From Acidobacteriota bacterium (lineage in GTDB: Bacteria > Acidobacteriota > Blastocatellia > Pyrinomonadales > Pyrinomonadaceae), in contig JAIVJI010000063.1 of assembly GCA_020200135.1 (NCBI GenBank), forward strand, positions 1-64,000: a DNA stretch of 64,000 nt, given 5' to 3'. Both the position numbers and the translations under genes were made by a program. Shown here piece by piece: positions 8,343 through 15,094 of the stretch (position 1 is its first letter; every line of letters starts with the position of its first letter). The notes below the pieces were generated by a model. That model had not been told where the DNA came from. It searched no databases and saw nothing but the letters and a program-made list of their open reading frames with translations.

Positions 8343-9101
8343 ATGGCCAACTCCGCCGACGACTTTTCGCGCTCCTTCTACCCGTTCCTGCACGGGGACG
8401 AGGCCGAGTCGCAGGCAGGAATCTCCGACGCGTCGGCGCGGGAGGGGGCTCCTCCGGGTCTGTTGGAAGGTTTGCGGTTCTCGCTGGTGGAGAAGGCGCG
8501 AGAGAGCGCGGAGGTCAAGGCCAAATTCTTTGAGGAGAATAAGGACGCGATTCTCGCCGCCTCCTTCGACATGGCAGGGGCATTCCGGCGGGGCCGCAAG
8601 ATGCTCGTCTGCGGCAACGGCGGGTCGGCGACCGACGCGCAGCACGTCGCCGTAGAGTTCATGCACCCCCTCACGGTCGGGCGCAGGGCACTGCCCGCCG
8701 TCTGCCTCTCGAACGACATGGCGATGGTCACCGCGGTCGCCAACGACGTCGGCTTCGACGACGTGTACACGCGGCAGGTCATCGCGCTCGGGGCCGAGGG
8801 CGACGTCCTGCTCGGCATCTCGACCAGCGGGAACTCCGAAAACATTTTGCACGCCTTCGCGACCGCGCGGCGGATGAAGCTCCTCACAGTGGGATTGGCC
8901 GGGGGCGACGGGGGCCGGATGGCGGCGATGCGCTCCGAGGGGCTTATAGATCACTGCCTCACGGTTTCGACTTCGAGCATCCACCGGGTACAGGAGACGC
9001 ACGTCACCCTCTACCACGTCATGTGGGACATGGTGCACACCTTCCTCCAACACGGGGCGACGGCCGGGGCGACGGGCGGCGAAAAGGACAAGCATCCGTA
9101 A
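8343..9101 (+). CDS. SIS-domain protein, phosphoheptose-isomerase (GmhA) like
   Basis: The protein of about 252 residues has a SIS fold close to GmhA/DiaA: VCGNGGSATDAQH, a middle LSNDMAMVTAVANDVGFDDVYTRQV, GISTSGNSENI and a C-terminal QETHVTLYHVMWDMVH. GmhA isomerises sedoheptulose-7-phosphate, but nothing else for heptose synthesis is nearby. Its place between hypC and hypD, with its stop overlapping the hypD ATG (TAATG), points to a job linked to hydrogenase maturation that I cannot name. An in-frame TTG at 8331 is an alternative start; neither has a clear Shine-Dalgarno. The first 55 residues or so are an N-terminal extension. Confidence 0.85.
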   Translation: MANSADDFSRSFYPFLHGDEAESQAGISDASAREGAPPGLLEGLRFSLVEKARESAEVKAKFFEENKDAILAASFDMAGAFRRGRKMLVCGNGGSATDAQHVAVEFMHPLTVGRRALPAVCLSNDMAMVTAVANDVGFDDVYTRQVIALGAEGDVLLGISTSGNSENILHAFATARRMKLLTVGLAGGDGGRMAAMRSEGLIDHCLTVSTSSIHRVQETHVTLYHVMWDMVHTFLQHGATAGATGGEKDKHP

Positions 9102-10213
9102 TGAGATTCATCGACGAATACCGGCGAGGCGACGTCGCGCAGAAGCTGGCCGAGCAGATAGCACGCCTGACGGCGCGGCCGCTCAAGATCATGGAGGTGT
9201 GCGGCGGGCACACGCACGCCATCTTCAAGTACGGCATCGAGGACCTGCTGCCCGAACAGATCACGATGATCCACGGACCGGGCTGCCCGGTCTGCGTCAT
9301 CCCGCTGGGCCGCGTCGACGACTCCATCTCCATCGCGCTGCGCCCGGGCGTCATCTTCACCACTTTCGGCGACATGATGAGGGTTCCCGGCTCCCGCACG
9401 AACCTGCTCGACGCGAAGGCCGTGGGCGCGGACGTGCGGATGGTCTACTCGCCGCTCGACGCCCTGAAGATTGCGAAGAACAACCCCGGCCGCGAGGTCG
9501 TCTTTCTCGCCCTCGGCTTCGAGACGACCGCGCCCTCGACGGCAATGACCGTCCTCCAGGCGGCCAGGGACGGCGTCAAAAACTTCAGCGTCTTCTGCAA
9601 CCACATCACCATCGTGCCGGCCTTGAAGGCCATGCTCGATTCGCCTGACTTACAACTCGACGGCTTCATTGGCCCCGGCCACGTCAGCACGGTCATCGGC
9701 ACGCGGCCCTACGAGTTCGTCGCGCGCGAGTACGGCAAGCCCGTCGCCGTCTCCGGCTTCGAGCCGCTCGACGTGTTGCAGTCCGTCTACATGGTCGTCA
9801 GGCAGGCCACGGAAGGGCGCGCCGAGGTCGAGAATCAGTACGGGCGCTGTGTGAGCAGGGACGGCAACCGGAAGGCGCTGGAGGCCATATTCGAGGTCTT
9901 CGAGCCGCGCGAGTATTTCGAGTGGCGCGGCCTCGGCTCCATCGCGCACAGCGGGATGAGGCTGAAGTCGAAGTACGCCGCCTTCGACGCCGAATTGAAG
10001 TTCGAGGTGCCGGGACTGCGCGTGGCCGACCCGAAGGCGTGCCAGTGCGGCGAGATCCTCAAGGGCGTGAAGAAGCCCTGGGAGTGTAAGGTCTTCGGAA
10101 CGGCCTGCACGCCGGAGACGCCCATCGGCTCCTGCATGGTTTCCTCGGAGGGCGCCTGCGCCGCCTACTACAACTACGGGCGGCTCTCGAAGATAGTCGA
10201 GCGCTCGGCGTGA
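9101..10213 (+). CDS. hypD: hydrogenase iron-ligand assembly protein HypD
   Basis: The 370-residue Fe-S protein acts with HypC and HypE as scaffold for Fe(CN)2CO synthesis. Diagnostic motifs are present in order: CGGHTHAIFKYG (about residue 34), GPGCPVCV (about 66), GFETTAPST, and the C-terminal cysteine cluster CQCGEILKG...CKVFGTACTPETPIGSCMVSSEGAC, which carries the 4Fe-4S and redox cysteines. The start at 9101 overlaps the stop of the SIS gene, so the pair is probably coupled. The open frame begins earlier (9023), but similarity starts at MRFIDEYRRGD. Confidence 0.96.
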   Translation: MRFIDEYRRGDVAQKLAEQIARLTARPLKIMEVCGGHTHAIFKYGIEDLLPEQITMIHGPGCPVCVIPLGRVDDSISIALRPGVIFTTFGDMMRVPGSRTNLLDAKAVGADVRMVYSPLDALKIAKNNPGREVVFLALGFETTAPSTAMTVLQAARDGVKNFSVFCNHITIVPALKAMLDSPDLQLDGFIGPGHVSTVIGTRPYEFVAREYGKPVAVSGFEPLDVLQSVYMVVRQATEGRAEVENQYGRCVSRDGNRKALEAIFEVFEPREYFEWRGLGSIAHSGMRLKSKYAAFDAELKFEVPGLRVADPKACQCGEILKGVKKPWECKVFGTACTPETPIGSCMVSSEGACAAYYNYGRLSKIVERSA

Positions 10214-10259
10214 TTTTGCGAAAAGGTCGCCGGAAGACCGGGGCCCCCGTCAAAGAATA

Positions 10260-11387
10260 ATGGCCGAACCGTTTACTCCCAGCCCGCTGTTTCAAAGGGT
10301 GGAGCGGGCGCGGAGAAGAAAACCGCACGTCAGGGACACGCACATCACGCTCGCGCACGGCAGCGGCGGCCGTGCCATGCACGACCTGGTCGAGGGTCTG
10401 TTCCTCGAATACCTGAAAAGCCCCCTCCAAGAGCAGCTTGAGGACCAAGCCGTCTTCGAGATCGTCCGCCAAGACTACGAAGGATACTCGGACAGTCCCC
10501 TGCGGCTGGCCTTCACCACTGACTCCTACGTGGTTGACCCCATCTTCTTTCCCGGCGGCGACATCGGCCGCCTCGCCGTCTGCGGCACGGTCAACGACCT
10601 GGCGATGGGCGGCGCGCGGCCGCTCTACCTCTCCGCCGGCTTCATTCTGGAAGAAGGGTTCCCCGTCGAAGACCTCCGCCGCGTACTCACCTCCATGCGC
10701 GACGCCGCGGACGAGGCGGGCGTCCACGTCGTCACGGGAGACACCAAGGTCGTCCAGAGGGGCGGCGCGGACAAAATTTTCATCAACACGTCCGGCGTCG
10801 GAGTCGTCGGGTCGGGCGTGCTCATCTCCTCAACCCGCGCGGAGGTTGGGGACAAAATCATCCTGAGCGGCACCGCCGGCGACCACGGCACGACCATCAT
10901 GATCGCGCGCGGCGAGTTGGAGCTTGAGACCGAGATAGAGAGCGACACCGCGCCGCTCAACTCTTTAGTCCGGGAGATGCTGGAAGCGGCAGGGCGCGCC
11001 GGCGGCGCCTCCGACATCCACTGCCTGCGCGACCCCACGCGCGGCGGGGTCGCGACGACCCTCAACGAGATCGCCCTCGGCTCGGAAGTCTGCATCGAGA
11101 TTCTGGAAGACCGAGTCCCGGTGCGCGAGGAGGTGAAGGGCGCGTGCGAGATTCTGGGCCTCGACCCGCTCTACGTCGCCAACGAGGGGAAGCTGCTGGC
11201 GGTGGTTTCGCCGGGCGTGGCGGACGCCGTCGTCGCGCGGATGAGAGAGAACCCTTACGGGCGCGACGCCTGCGTCATCGGCGAGGTGCGGGCCGAGCCG
11301 CAGGGCATCGTCGCCATGCGTACCGGCTTCGGCGGCACGCGCATCGTCGACATGCTCGTCGGCGAGCAGTTGCCACGGATATGTTGA
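10260..11387 (+). CDS. hypE: hydrogenase cyanide-synthesis protein HypE
   Basis: The 375-residue protein of the PurM/SelD-like ATPase family dehydrates the carbamoyl group received from HypF on its C-terminal cysteine to thiocyanate. The protein ends in PRIC, so the essential terminal Cys375 is present. Other motifs are ITLAHGSGGRAMHDLV, FTTDSYVVDPIFFPGGDIGRLAVCGTVNDLAMGGA and DPTRGGVATTLNEIA. The N-terminus is about 25 residues longer than usual, so a downstream start is possible. It is the last gene of the hypFCDE unit and is followed by a strong terminator. Confidence 0.95.
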   Translation: MAEPFTPSPLFQRVERARRRKPHVRDTHITLAHGSGGRAMHDLVEGLFLEYLKSPLQEQLEDQAVFEIVRQDYEGYSDSPLRLAFTTDSYVVDPIFFPGGDIGRLAVCGTVNDLAMGGARPLYLSAGFILEEGFPVEDLRRVLTSMRDAADEAGVHVVTGDTKVVQRGGADKIFINTSGVGVVGSGVLISSTRAEVGDKIILSGTAGDHGTTIMIARGELELETEIESDTAPLNSLVREMLEAAGRAGGASDIHCLRDPTRGGVATTLNEIALGSEVCIEILEDRVPVREEVKGACEILGLDPLYVANEGKLLAVVSPGVADAVVARMRENPYGRDACVIGEVRAEPQGIVAMRTGFGGTRIVDMLVGEQLPRIC

Positions 11388-11433
11388 AACCGGCGGGCGG
11401 GCTACGGCTTACAGCGGCATCCGGCTTCACCTC

Positions 11434-11477
11434 GCGCCCGTCGCTTCGGTAAATCGAAGTGACGGGCGCACTCTTTT
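11434..11477 (+). terminator. intrinsic terminator after hypE
   Basis: A 15-bp stem pairs 11434-11448 with 11455-11469 (one G-T pair) around a 6-nt loop and is followed by ACTCTTTT. It separates the hyp unit from the structural operon that starts at 11619. Confidence 0.8.
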
Positions 11478-11618
11478 CATAAGGTAGGCCCGGTAGTATG
11501 ATGCCGACAGAGCGACATCACTTCCCCCGTCTTTTGAGTCCTGCTTTTAAGAAGTCCGTCAAGTTTTGAGGGCGGCGTTTAGCGCGCCGCGCTCCCACGT
11601 CAACGGAGGAGTCAGCCG

Positions 11619-12416
11619 ATGAAGATTGCCATCAGCGGCAAAGGCGGTTCCGGTAAAACTACCATCTCGGCGACCCTCACGCGCCTCATCGCACGCCGCG
11701 GCCTGTCGGTGCTCGCCATCGACGGCGACCCCAACCCCAATCTCATCCAGGCGCTCGGCCTCGGCCCGGGCGTGGAGGCGGAGGCCGTCCCGCGCAGCGT
11801 CGTCGAGCGCCGCGAGGACGAGGCCGGCAAGACCCGCCACGTTCTCACCTCGTCCGTCTCCGAAATCGTCGGCCGCTACGGGCTGAAAGCGCCCGACGGC
11901 GTGACGGTGCTGGTCGGCACCAAAGTAGACCACGCGGGCGCGGGTTGACTCTGCGGCGCTCACGCTGCCGTGCGCAGCATCGTCGGCGAGATCGTGAACA
12001 GTTCGGACGGCGTCACCGTGATGGACATGGAAGCCTCCATCGAGCACCTGAGCCGGGGCACGCTCAGGTACGTGGACGCCCTGCTCGTGGTGCTGGAGCC
12101 CTACTACCGCTCGATGGAGACGGCCGGCCGCACGGTGCCGCTCGCGCGCGGCCTCGGGATAGAGCGCATCTACGGCGTCGCCAACAAACTGCGGAGTCCC
12201 GAGGACGCCGAGGCCGTCGAGGCGTACTGCCGCAACCACGATTTAGAACTCATCGCCAGAATCCCGTTCGACGAGAACGTGGTCGAGGCCGACCGGGTAG
12301 GCCGCGCGGTCATCGATTACGACGCGGCCTCTCCGATCGTCGAAGAGTTGTCGCGCGCGGCCGATTTCCTGCTGCGCGAAGTCCGAGTCGGAGGCAACGG
12401 CGCCGGGAGGAATTGA
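11619..12416 (+). CDS. CooC-like P-loop ATPase with in-frame TGA at CxC motif (candidate selenoprotein)
   Basis: Read through the TGA at 11946-11948, the frame encodes a 265-residue MinD/CooC-type ATPase. It has a deviant Walker A GKGGSGKTT (residues 7-15), the IDGDPNPNL switch, TKVDHAGAG-(TGA)-LCGAHAAVR, Walker-B-like VTVMDMEA, and a C-terminal half open to 12416 in the same frame. CooC-type proteins carry a CxC pair in this position that binds metal; here the first Cys codon (TGC/TGT) is TGA and the second Cys (112) is intact. Such ATPases insert nickel into CODH, and hypA/hypB are missing here, so nickel delivery to the hydrogenase is a reasonable inference. A good GGAGGAG Shine-Dalgarno lies at 11604-11610. 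Alternatives are a nonsense mutation, which would give a 109-residue product, or a sequencing error. Confidence 0.75.
11951..11977 (+). promoter_or_regulatory. hairpin just downstream of the in-frame TGA (possible bacterial SECIS)
   Basis: Starting 2 nt after the TGA, CTGCG (11951-11955) can pair with CGCAG (11973-11977). A bulged upper stem has G-C pairs around a UCAC tetraloop. An alternative fold pairs 11953-11957 with 11964-11968. Bacterial SECIS hairpins lie in this position, but GC-rich DNA forms hairpins easily, so function is unproven. Confidence 0.3.
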
Positions 12417-12417
12417 G

Positions 12418-12726
12418 ATGCTCGACAACATGGACACCATGACGCTCTGGACCTACTCGCTCATCGCCGGCGCGGTGGTGATCGTGATCGTCGCCGTCCT
12501 GCTGATCATGCTCATCGCCGCCGCGAACCGCGTGAACAAGAGCGCGAGCAACATCTGGGACGCCGGAAAGCAGATCGCGGGCAACACCGTCTCGATCTGG
12601 ATGCTGAACGTGACCAACCGAGTCGCGGGGCAGATACTCGAAGGGGCGCAGTCCATCGACGCGCGGGCGGCCGCCATCGACGAGAAGATCACGGCGCTGG
12701 CGGGGGCGCTCGGGCCAAAGGGGTGA
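12418..12726 (+). CDS. small single-helix membrane protein (A-type)
   Basis: The 102-residue protein has one long hydrophobic helix at about residues 12-35, then a polar helical tail rich in Ala, Asn and acidic residues. The tail segment around TNRVAGQILEGAQSIDA matches TKGVAGRILGAAAAIEG in the third protein of this group, so the two are paralogues. I recognise no named family. It follows the CooC-like gene with a 1-bp gap and a GGGAGG Shine-Dalgarno. It is the first of four small membrane proteins between the ATPase and the hydrogenase subunits; membrane tethering or a quinone-side partner is inference. Confidence 0.85.
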   Translation: MLDNMDTMTLWTYSLIAGAVVIVIVAVLLIMLIAAANRVNKSASNIWDAGKQIAGNTVSIWMLNVTNRVAGQILEGAQSIDARAAAIDEKITALAGALGPKG

Positions 12727-12729
12727 GCG

Positions 12730-13032
12730 ATGCGCCTGTTAACCTGGCTGACAGTCATCTACCTCGTGGTGCTGGTGCTGGCGCTGGCCGCCAGCCTGAT
12801 TACGATTTTTGTCTACCTCTGGCGCATCGGCAGCGCGCTCGCCCTGGTCGAGGGCGCGCTCGGGCAGGCCGAGAGAAACACCGCGCCGCTCAAGGGCCAC
12901 GTCGAGGCCATCAACGGCGGGCTCACGAGCGTCGGCGAGGGACTGACGGCGGTGGACGCGCACCTGGCGTCGGCGGACATGAGCCTGGGTGCAGTCGCCA
13001 AGCGCCTCGGCATCGGCGAGACCGTCGGCTGA
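12730..13032 (+). CDS. small single-helix membrane protein (B-type)
   Basis: The 100-residue protein has an N-terminal hydrophobic helix (about residues 5-32) and a polar amphipathic tail. The tail motif around INGGLTSVGEGLTAVDAHL matches LNGGLTALAGGLESVAGHF in the fourth protein, so these two form the second paralogous pair. There is no metal motif and no cysteine, so it is not itself an electron carrier. It starts 3 bp after the preceding stop and is probably co-translated. The function is unknown; see the A-B-A'-B' finding. Confidence 0.85.
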   Translation: MRLLTWLTVIYLVVLVLALAASLITIFVYLWRIGSALALVEGALGQAERNTAPLKGHVEAINGGLTSVGEGLTAVDAHLASADMSLGAVAKRLGIGETVG

Positions 13033-13059
13033 GTTTGTGCGCGGGGAGGGAGGTGTCGT

Positions 13060-13353
13060 ATGGAGACCACAATCATCGTCGTCTGGTCGTTGGCGCTCGT
13101 CGTGGCGCTCGTCCTGACGCTCGTCATACTCAAGCTGGTCTTTCTGATCGTGCAGACCGAGCGGGACATACTCCGGCTCGCGCACATCACGCTCCGCGCC
13201 GCGCGCGGCATCGAGTCCAACACCGCCCTGATCTCGAAGCTCGAAACGACCAAAGGCGTGGCCGGTAGGATTCTGGGCGCCGCCGCCGCCATCGAGGGGG
13301 GCACGTCGTCCGTCGAGAAGAAGCTGCGCGCCGTCTGGCAGGCGCTCGCTTAA
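13060..13353 (+). CDS. small single-helix membrane protein (A'-type)
   Basis: The 97-residue protein has one N-terminal hydrophobic helix (about residues 5-31) and a charged tail. Its tail is paralogous to the first protein of the group (GVAGRILGAAAAIEGG...SVEKKL against RVAGQILEGAQSIDAR...AIDEKI). A very strong GGGAGGGAGG Shine-Dalgarno precedes the ATG. There are no cysteines or haem-type histidine pairs. The function is unknown. Confidence 0.85.
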   Translation: METTIIVVWSLALVVALVLTLVILKLVFLIVQTERDILRLAHITLRAARGIESNTALISKLETTKGVAGRILGAAAAIEGGTSSVEKKLRAVWQALA

Positions 13354-13366
13354 AGGGGGCCGGGGG

Positions 13367-13657
13367 ATGGAACTGTTATTGACCATACTGACCGCGCTGG
13401 CGGGCGCCGTCCTGCTCGTCGCGCTCGTCGTCTCCCTCTTTCTCATCCTGAGGACGCTCCAGTCCGTGAGGAAGTACATCGAGAAGATCAACTGGGGCGT
13501 TCGCGCGATTGAGAAGGAGACGGAGATGCTCGGCGGGGTGGAAACGCTCAACGGGGGCCTGACTGCTTTGGCAGGCGGGCTGGAGTCCGTCGCCGGGCAT
13601 TTCGCTAACATCGACAGTAACGTGGGCACCGTCGGTGAGGCGTTACTCCAGAGGTGA
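13367..13657 (+). CDS. small single-helix membrane protein (B'-type)
   Basis: The 96-residue protein has an N-terminal hydrophobic helix (about residues 5-29) and a tail with regularly spaced Gly/Leu (LNGGLTALAGGLESVAG). It is paralogous to the second protein of the group. It lies immediately upstream of the hydrogenase small subunit (22-bp gap). With the three preceding genes it appears to come from duplication of a two-gene unit. The function is unknown. Confidence 0.85.
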   Translation: MELLLTILTALAGAVLLVALVVSLFLILRTLQSVRKYIEKINWGVRAIEKETEMLGGVETLNGGLTALAGGLESVAGHFANIDSNVGTVGEALLQR

Positions 13658-13679
13658 GCGTCGGCGAGATAAGGGGAGA

Positions 13680-15068
13680 ATGATGGGCGAGATTCCCGAG
13701 AAACACGTCGGCCAAGCCGGCAGCCATGAGCAGCGCGCCTCCTCGACCGCGGGGCTGCCGGACCAGGTGGGCAACGTCGCGCGCCGGACGATGGAGGAAC
13801 TGGCCGAAGACATCGTCGCCTCGCAGGGCAAGAGCAAGTTCAGTCTCGGGCCGCTTGAGAAGGTGTACGTCTTCTGGCTCGCGGGGATGAGCTGCGACGG
13901 GTGCACCGTCTCGGTGAGCGGCGCGACCGAGCCGGCACTGGAAGATTTGCTGACCGGCTCGATTCCCGGCGTGCCGCTCGTCGTGCTGCACCACTACGTC
14001 CTCCAGCTCGAATCGGGCGACCACTACATCCAGACGCTCGTCAACGCCGAGCAGGGCAAACTCGACGGCCCGTACGTCCTCGTCTACGAGGGCTCCATCC
14101 CGGACGAGAACCTTTCGGCCGGGGGCGAGCCGTTCGCGGGCGAGGGGTCGCTCCCGCTCTGGGCCGGGAGCACGGAGCGTAGGCGCGTCTCGACCGCCGA
14201 ATGGATGAAGCGGCTCGGGCCGGGCGCGGCGGCGTCCATCGCCATCGGGACGTGCGCGACGTGGGGCGGCATCCCCGCCGCCTACGGCAACATCACCGGC
14301 TCGATGAGCCTGATGGACTGGATGGGCAAGGATTACCGCTCGGCTTTGGGCCTCCCCGTCATCAACATCCCGGGGTGCGCCCCCGTGGGCGATAACTTCA
14401 CCGACGCCGTGCAGGCGATTCTCCTCTTCCTGCAAGGTCTAGGCCCGCTCCCCGAGTTCGACGAGCTGGGACGTCCCGCGTGGCAGTTCTCGGAGACGGT
14501 TCACACGCACTGCGTGCGCGCGGGCTTCTACGAGGAGGGGACTTTCGCGCGGGAGTACGGCGACAAGGAATGCCTCGTCGAGATCGGCTGCTGGGGGCCG
14601 GTCGTGCAGTGCAACATCACGGAGAAGGGCGCCATCGCGCACATGGGCGGGTGCATGAACTCGGGCGCGCCCTGCATCGGCTGCACGATGCCGGGCTTCC
14701 CCGACAAGTTCTCGCCATTCTACAAGGCCCCGCCCGGCTCGCTCCTGTCGAGCAACGCCTCGCGCCTGCTCGGCTCGGTCGTGCGCAACCTGCGCCGCAT
14801 CAGCCAGCGCGAGCGCAACCGCGAAATCCGCTGGCACGACTCGGTGCCTTCGGGGTGGGCGATGGAGAAGGGTGGCACCTCGATCACGCACAAGATTCTC
14901 GAAGTCTTCTACGAGGCGTTACAGTTCCAGGGCGCGAAACGCCCCGAGCGAGACCCGCAGAAGAAGTTTCCGGCCGGGTACCGGAGCCTCCCGGAGCGCG
15001 TCTACGGCGACCAGGACTATCAGGTGCTGCCCGAGGACCGGGCGAAGAAGGCCGAGAAGAGAGCCTAA
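13680..15068 (+). CDS. hhyS: [NiFe]-hydrogenase small subunit, group 1h
   Basis: The 462-residue electron-transfer subunit carries three Fe-S clusters. The proximal-cluster region has CDGC (residues 72-75), GTCATWGG and GCAPVG. The medial and distal region has HTHC, CLVEIGCWGPVVQC, and GGCMNSGAPCIGC. The C-x-G-C motif with Asp in second position is typical of the oxygen-insensitive actinobacterial-type enzymes, where an Asp ligand of the proximal cluster has been reported. There is no Tat signal peptide and no C-terminal anchor helix; a disordered N-terminus of about 55 residues precedes the flavodoxin-like domain. It therefore stays cytoplasmic or peripheral. A strong AAGGGGAG Shine-Dalgarno supports ATG 13680; ATG 13683 is equally possible. 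Confidence 0.95.
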   Translation: MMGEIPEKHVGQAGSHEQRASSTAGLPDQVGNVARRTMEELAEDIVASQGKSKFSLGPLEKVYVFWLAGMSCDGCTVSVSGATEPALEDLLTGSIPGVPLVVLHHYVLQLESGDHYIQTLVNAEQGKLDGPYVLVYEGSIPDENLSAGGEPFAGEGSLPLWAGSTERRRVSTAEWMKRLGPGAAASIAIGTCATWGGIPAAYGNITGSMSLMDWMGKDYRSALGLPVINIPGCAPVGDNFTDAVQAILLFLQGLGPLPEFDELGRPAWQFSETVHTHCVRAGFYEEGTFAREYGDKECLVEIGCWGPVVQCNITEKGAIAHMGGCMNSGAPCIGCTMPGFPDKFSPFYKAPPGSLLSSNASRLLGSVVRNLRRISQRERNREIRWHDSVPSGWAMEKGGTSITHKILEVFYEALQFQGAKRPERDPQKKFPAGYRSLPERVYGDQDYQVLPEDRAKKAEKRA

Positions 15069-15094
15069 GGCCGAGCAACGGAGAACCCCTTTTA

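Noticed and set aside
10260-11387. selD (selenophosphate synthetase) in place of hypE
   Set aside because: The protein has the HypE C-terminal PRIC and sits in a hyp operon; it lacks the N-terminal Sec/Cys motif of SelD, so it is no evidence for selenium metabolism.
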